Below, piece by piece: positions 62,747 to 64,000 of a DNA stretch of 64,000 nucleotides. The notes beneath the pieces were generated by a model. It was not told the DNA's origin, searched no databases, and was given only the letters and a program-made list of their open reading frames with translations. The stretch comes from Ascidia mentula (lineage: Eukaryota; Chordata; Ascidiacea; Phlebobranchia; Ascidiidae). The first letter of the stretch is position 1. Each line of letters begins with the position of its first letter. The stretch covers positions 5,164,001-5,228,000 of the forward strand of contig OX387201.1 of NCBI GenBank assembly GCA_947561715.1. The letters run 5' to 3'. Made by a program: the position numbers and the translations under genes.

Positions 62747-63821
62747 ATGCGATTAAGTCACAGTGCTGGGAAGAAGAATAACAAGAACAAAACGCACGCA
62801 ATGGCTACTTTGTTACAATTGTCGAGAAACAAAAGTCAAGCAAGGTCAACGCGTTCAATAATGAAGACAAGCTCAATCAAAGGCCAGTCCAACAGAAGTT
62901 CCAGCGCAACTTTAGATTCTGATTGGAGCGGCACAACCAAAACCAGCGGCCAGACTTCAAGCCACAAACCACCGAGGTCGAAGGTCAATCGCAAGAGGTG
63001 CGCACGAAGACAACATGGTGGCATTATCGAAAACCGTTGGAGTCAACCTGACTTGACAGCATCGCCGATCAAGCAACCGCTGCGACGCTACATCTCAACC
63101 CAAGACCTTCTGACCACTGGAAACGAGGTAGGACCGTCAAGGATGTCTCCAAAGCACCTGGCAAAACAGAGAAGCCAAGCTGCGCCTTACCACTACAAAA
63201 AAGCTGCTGCAAAAGATGAACCCTCCACTCCCACACGGATACCGGTTTTTAAGACTACTGCATCTTCAGCGGAATCCATAAATTATCCCAGGCAAAGATT
63301 CGGGAATAGTTGCCACAGCATCGCAAACCACAGGAGTGAACTCCAAGAGAATGAAGCAACGACTGAATACCGACAAATGAATCACGTAAGCAAAGTCGTT
63401 TATAAATGACTATAATGTATTGTGATGCAAAGCAATGCAGCATAGTTCTTCAAATTGAGGACAAAAGGTTTAATTCTGTTTGTATTACAGCCTACAGGCC
63501 ATACATCGTTTTCAACGACCGAAATGGGCCATCTCCATTTTCGAATTGAAGAATTAGAAGAAAGCAATAAGAAACTGACCGGGCAAAACTATACGTTGGA
63601 AAAACAGGTAACATAAAGTTTACTAGAACTTTCCCTTGAATAAAAAACATGACTCACTAATGAATACCTCTGTTGATTTTTTCGTGACTGTAGCTTAAGC
63701 AAGCGAGCGAGCTTGTAAGAATTCTTCTTGGCAAAGCTAAAGATGCTGAAAAGAAGGCGAAAAAGGTTTCCGACTTGGAAATGGAAATTATTGTCCTACG
63801 ACGCCAACTAGCCCAAAGCAG
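62747..63821 (+). CDS. Unrecognised coiled-coil protein, 3' end outside window
   Basis: Three exons join in phase: 62747-63385, 63491-63607 and 63694-63821, about 295 residues so far, ending at a donor so that the gene continues beyond the window. The first 210 residues are basic and Ser/Thr/Arg/Gln-rich with no fixed fold expected (NRSSSATLDSDWSGTT, PIKQPLRRYISTQDLL). Then a heptad-patterned coiled coil begins (HFRIEELEESNKKLTGQNYT, LVRILLGKAKDAEKKAKKVS, LEMEIIVLRRQLAQS). A later in-frame ATG at 62801 could be the true start. The layout, disordered basic head then coiled coil, suggests a cytoskeletal or centrosomal adaptor, but this is inference and no family is named. Confidence 0.7.
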
Positions 63822-64000
63822 GTATACAACTTATGCATTTTTTATAACGCCAACGATCCGAGACCTCAAAAAGGACCACAAAACGATCAGCTTCAATGTA
63901 ATCTTATTTCATGTGGGAATTTTTATTGAAATTGCTCGCTTTTGAGTTCTCGGATTGTACCGACACGTACAAAGGCCGATCTGTCGGACAACACCATGCA

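Noticed and set aside
1-64000. CRISPR arrays, bacterial operons, rRNA genes
   Set aside because: None seen; the window is clearly eukaryotic with spliced genes.

Overview
The window looks like a gene-dense invertebrate chordate genome, most likely an ascidian tunicate close to Ciona. This is inferred from three things. The DNA is AT-rich with short introns and small intergenic gaps. It carries chordate-type genes (eIF4E3, NUAK, XKR, FAM184-like). At least six initiator ATGs sit only a few bases after a good splice acceptor with no visible partner exon, as expected for spliced-leader trans-splicing. Species is not provable from this sequence alone. Exon boundaries were read by hand from GT/AG signals and reading-phase agreement, and total lengths divide by three for every complete gene model.

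Layout: 1-2935 (-) protoporphyrinogen oxidase PPOX, missing only its last part beyond the left edge. 3346-8748 (-) a telomere-repeat-binding-factor-like gene with a C-terminal telobox Myb domain. 9147-12860 (+) an XK-related (XKR4/6/7-type) scramblase-family gene with a very long tail, head to head with the telobox gene. 13709-14887 (-) a DUSP23-like phosphatase whose 3' end is tandemly duplicated. 15215-16447 (-) intronless COPS4. 18207-20200 (+) EIF4E3, with a long foldback element in an intron. 22493-39687 (-) a NUAK-family kinase spread over 17 kb with an 8.4-kb first intron. 40866-41205 a tRNA-like sequence split by a MITE-like element. 41765-48084 (+) a brambleberry/Kar5/GEX1-family nuclear-fusion protein, in whose 2.4-kb intron lies a complete two-exon FAM184-like gene on the opposite strand (45121-46715). 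48942-52486 (-) DNAJC2. 53398-57912 (+) intronless AGL. 58593-60381 (+) TMBIM4. About 60.82-61.05 kb holds a fossil Ty3/gypsy reverse-transcriptase fragment. 62747 to the right edge (+) is an unrecognised coiled-coil gene.

The genes do not form one pathway. They are heme synthesis, telomere biology, ubiquitin-like signalling (CSN), translation control, polarity/energy kinase signalling, gamete nuclear fusion, ribosome-associated chaperoning, glycogen breakdown and ER/Golgi calcium and apoptosis control. Two compositional worlds alternate: CpG-poor blocks holding broadly expressed genes and CpG-rich blocks holding NUAK, the FAM184-like gene and the right-end coiled-coil gene. This resembles the mosaic gene-body methylation known in tunicates.

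The most notable observations are the nested antisense FAM184-like gene inside the brambleberry homologue; a MITE-like element with a 9-bp target duplication that cleanly splits a 73-nt tRNA-like sequence; a fresh 239-bp tandem copy of the DUSP23-like 3' end; a near-perfect 177-bp foldback inside EIF4E3; an eIF4E3 with Tyr at the cap-stacking position; a telobox Myb with His in place of its last Trp; and two ancestrally multi-exon genes (AGL, COPS4) that are intronless.
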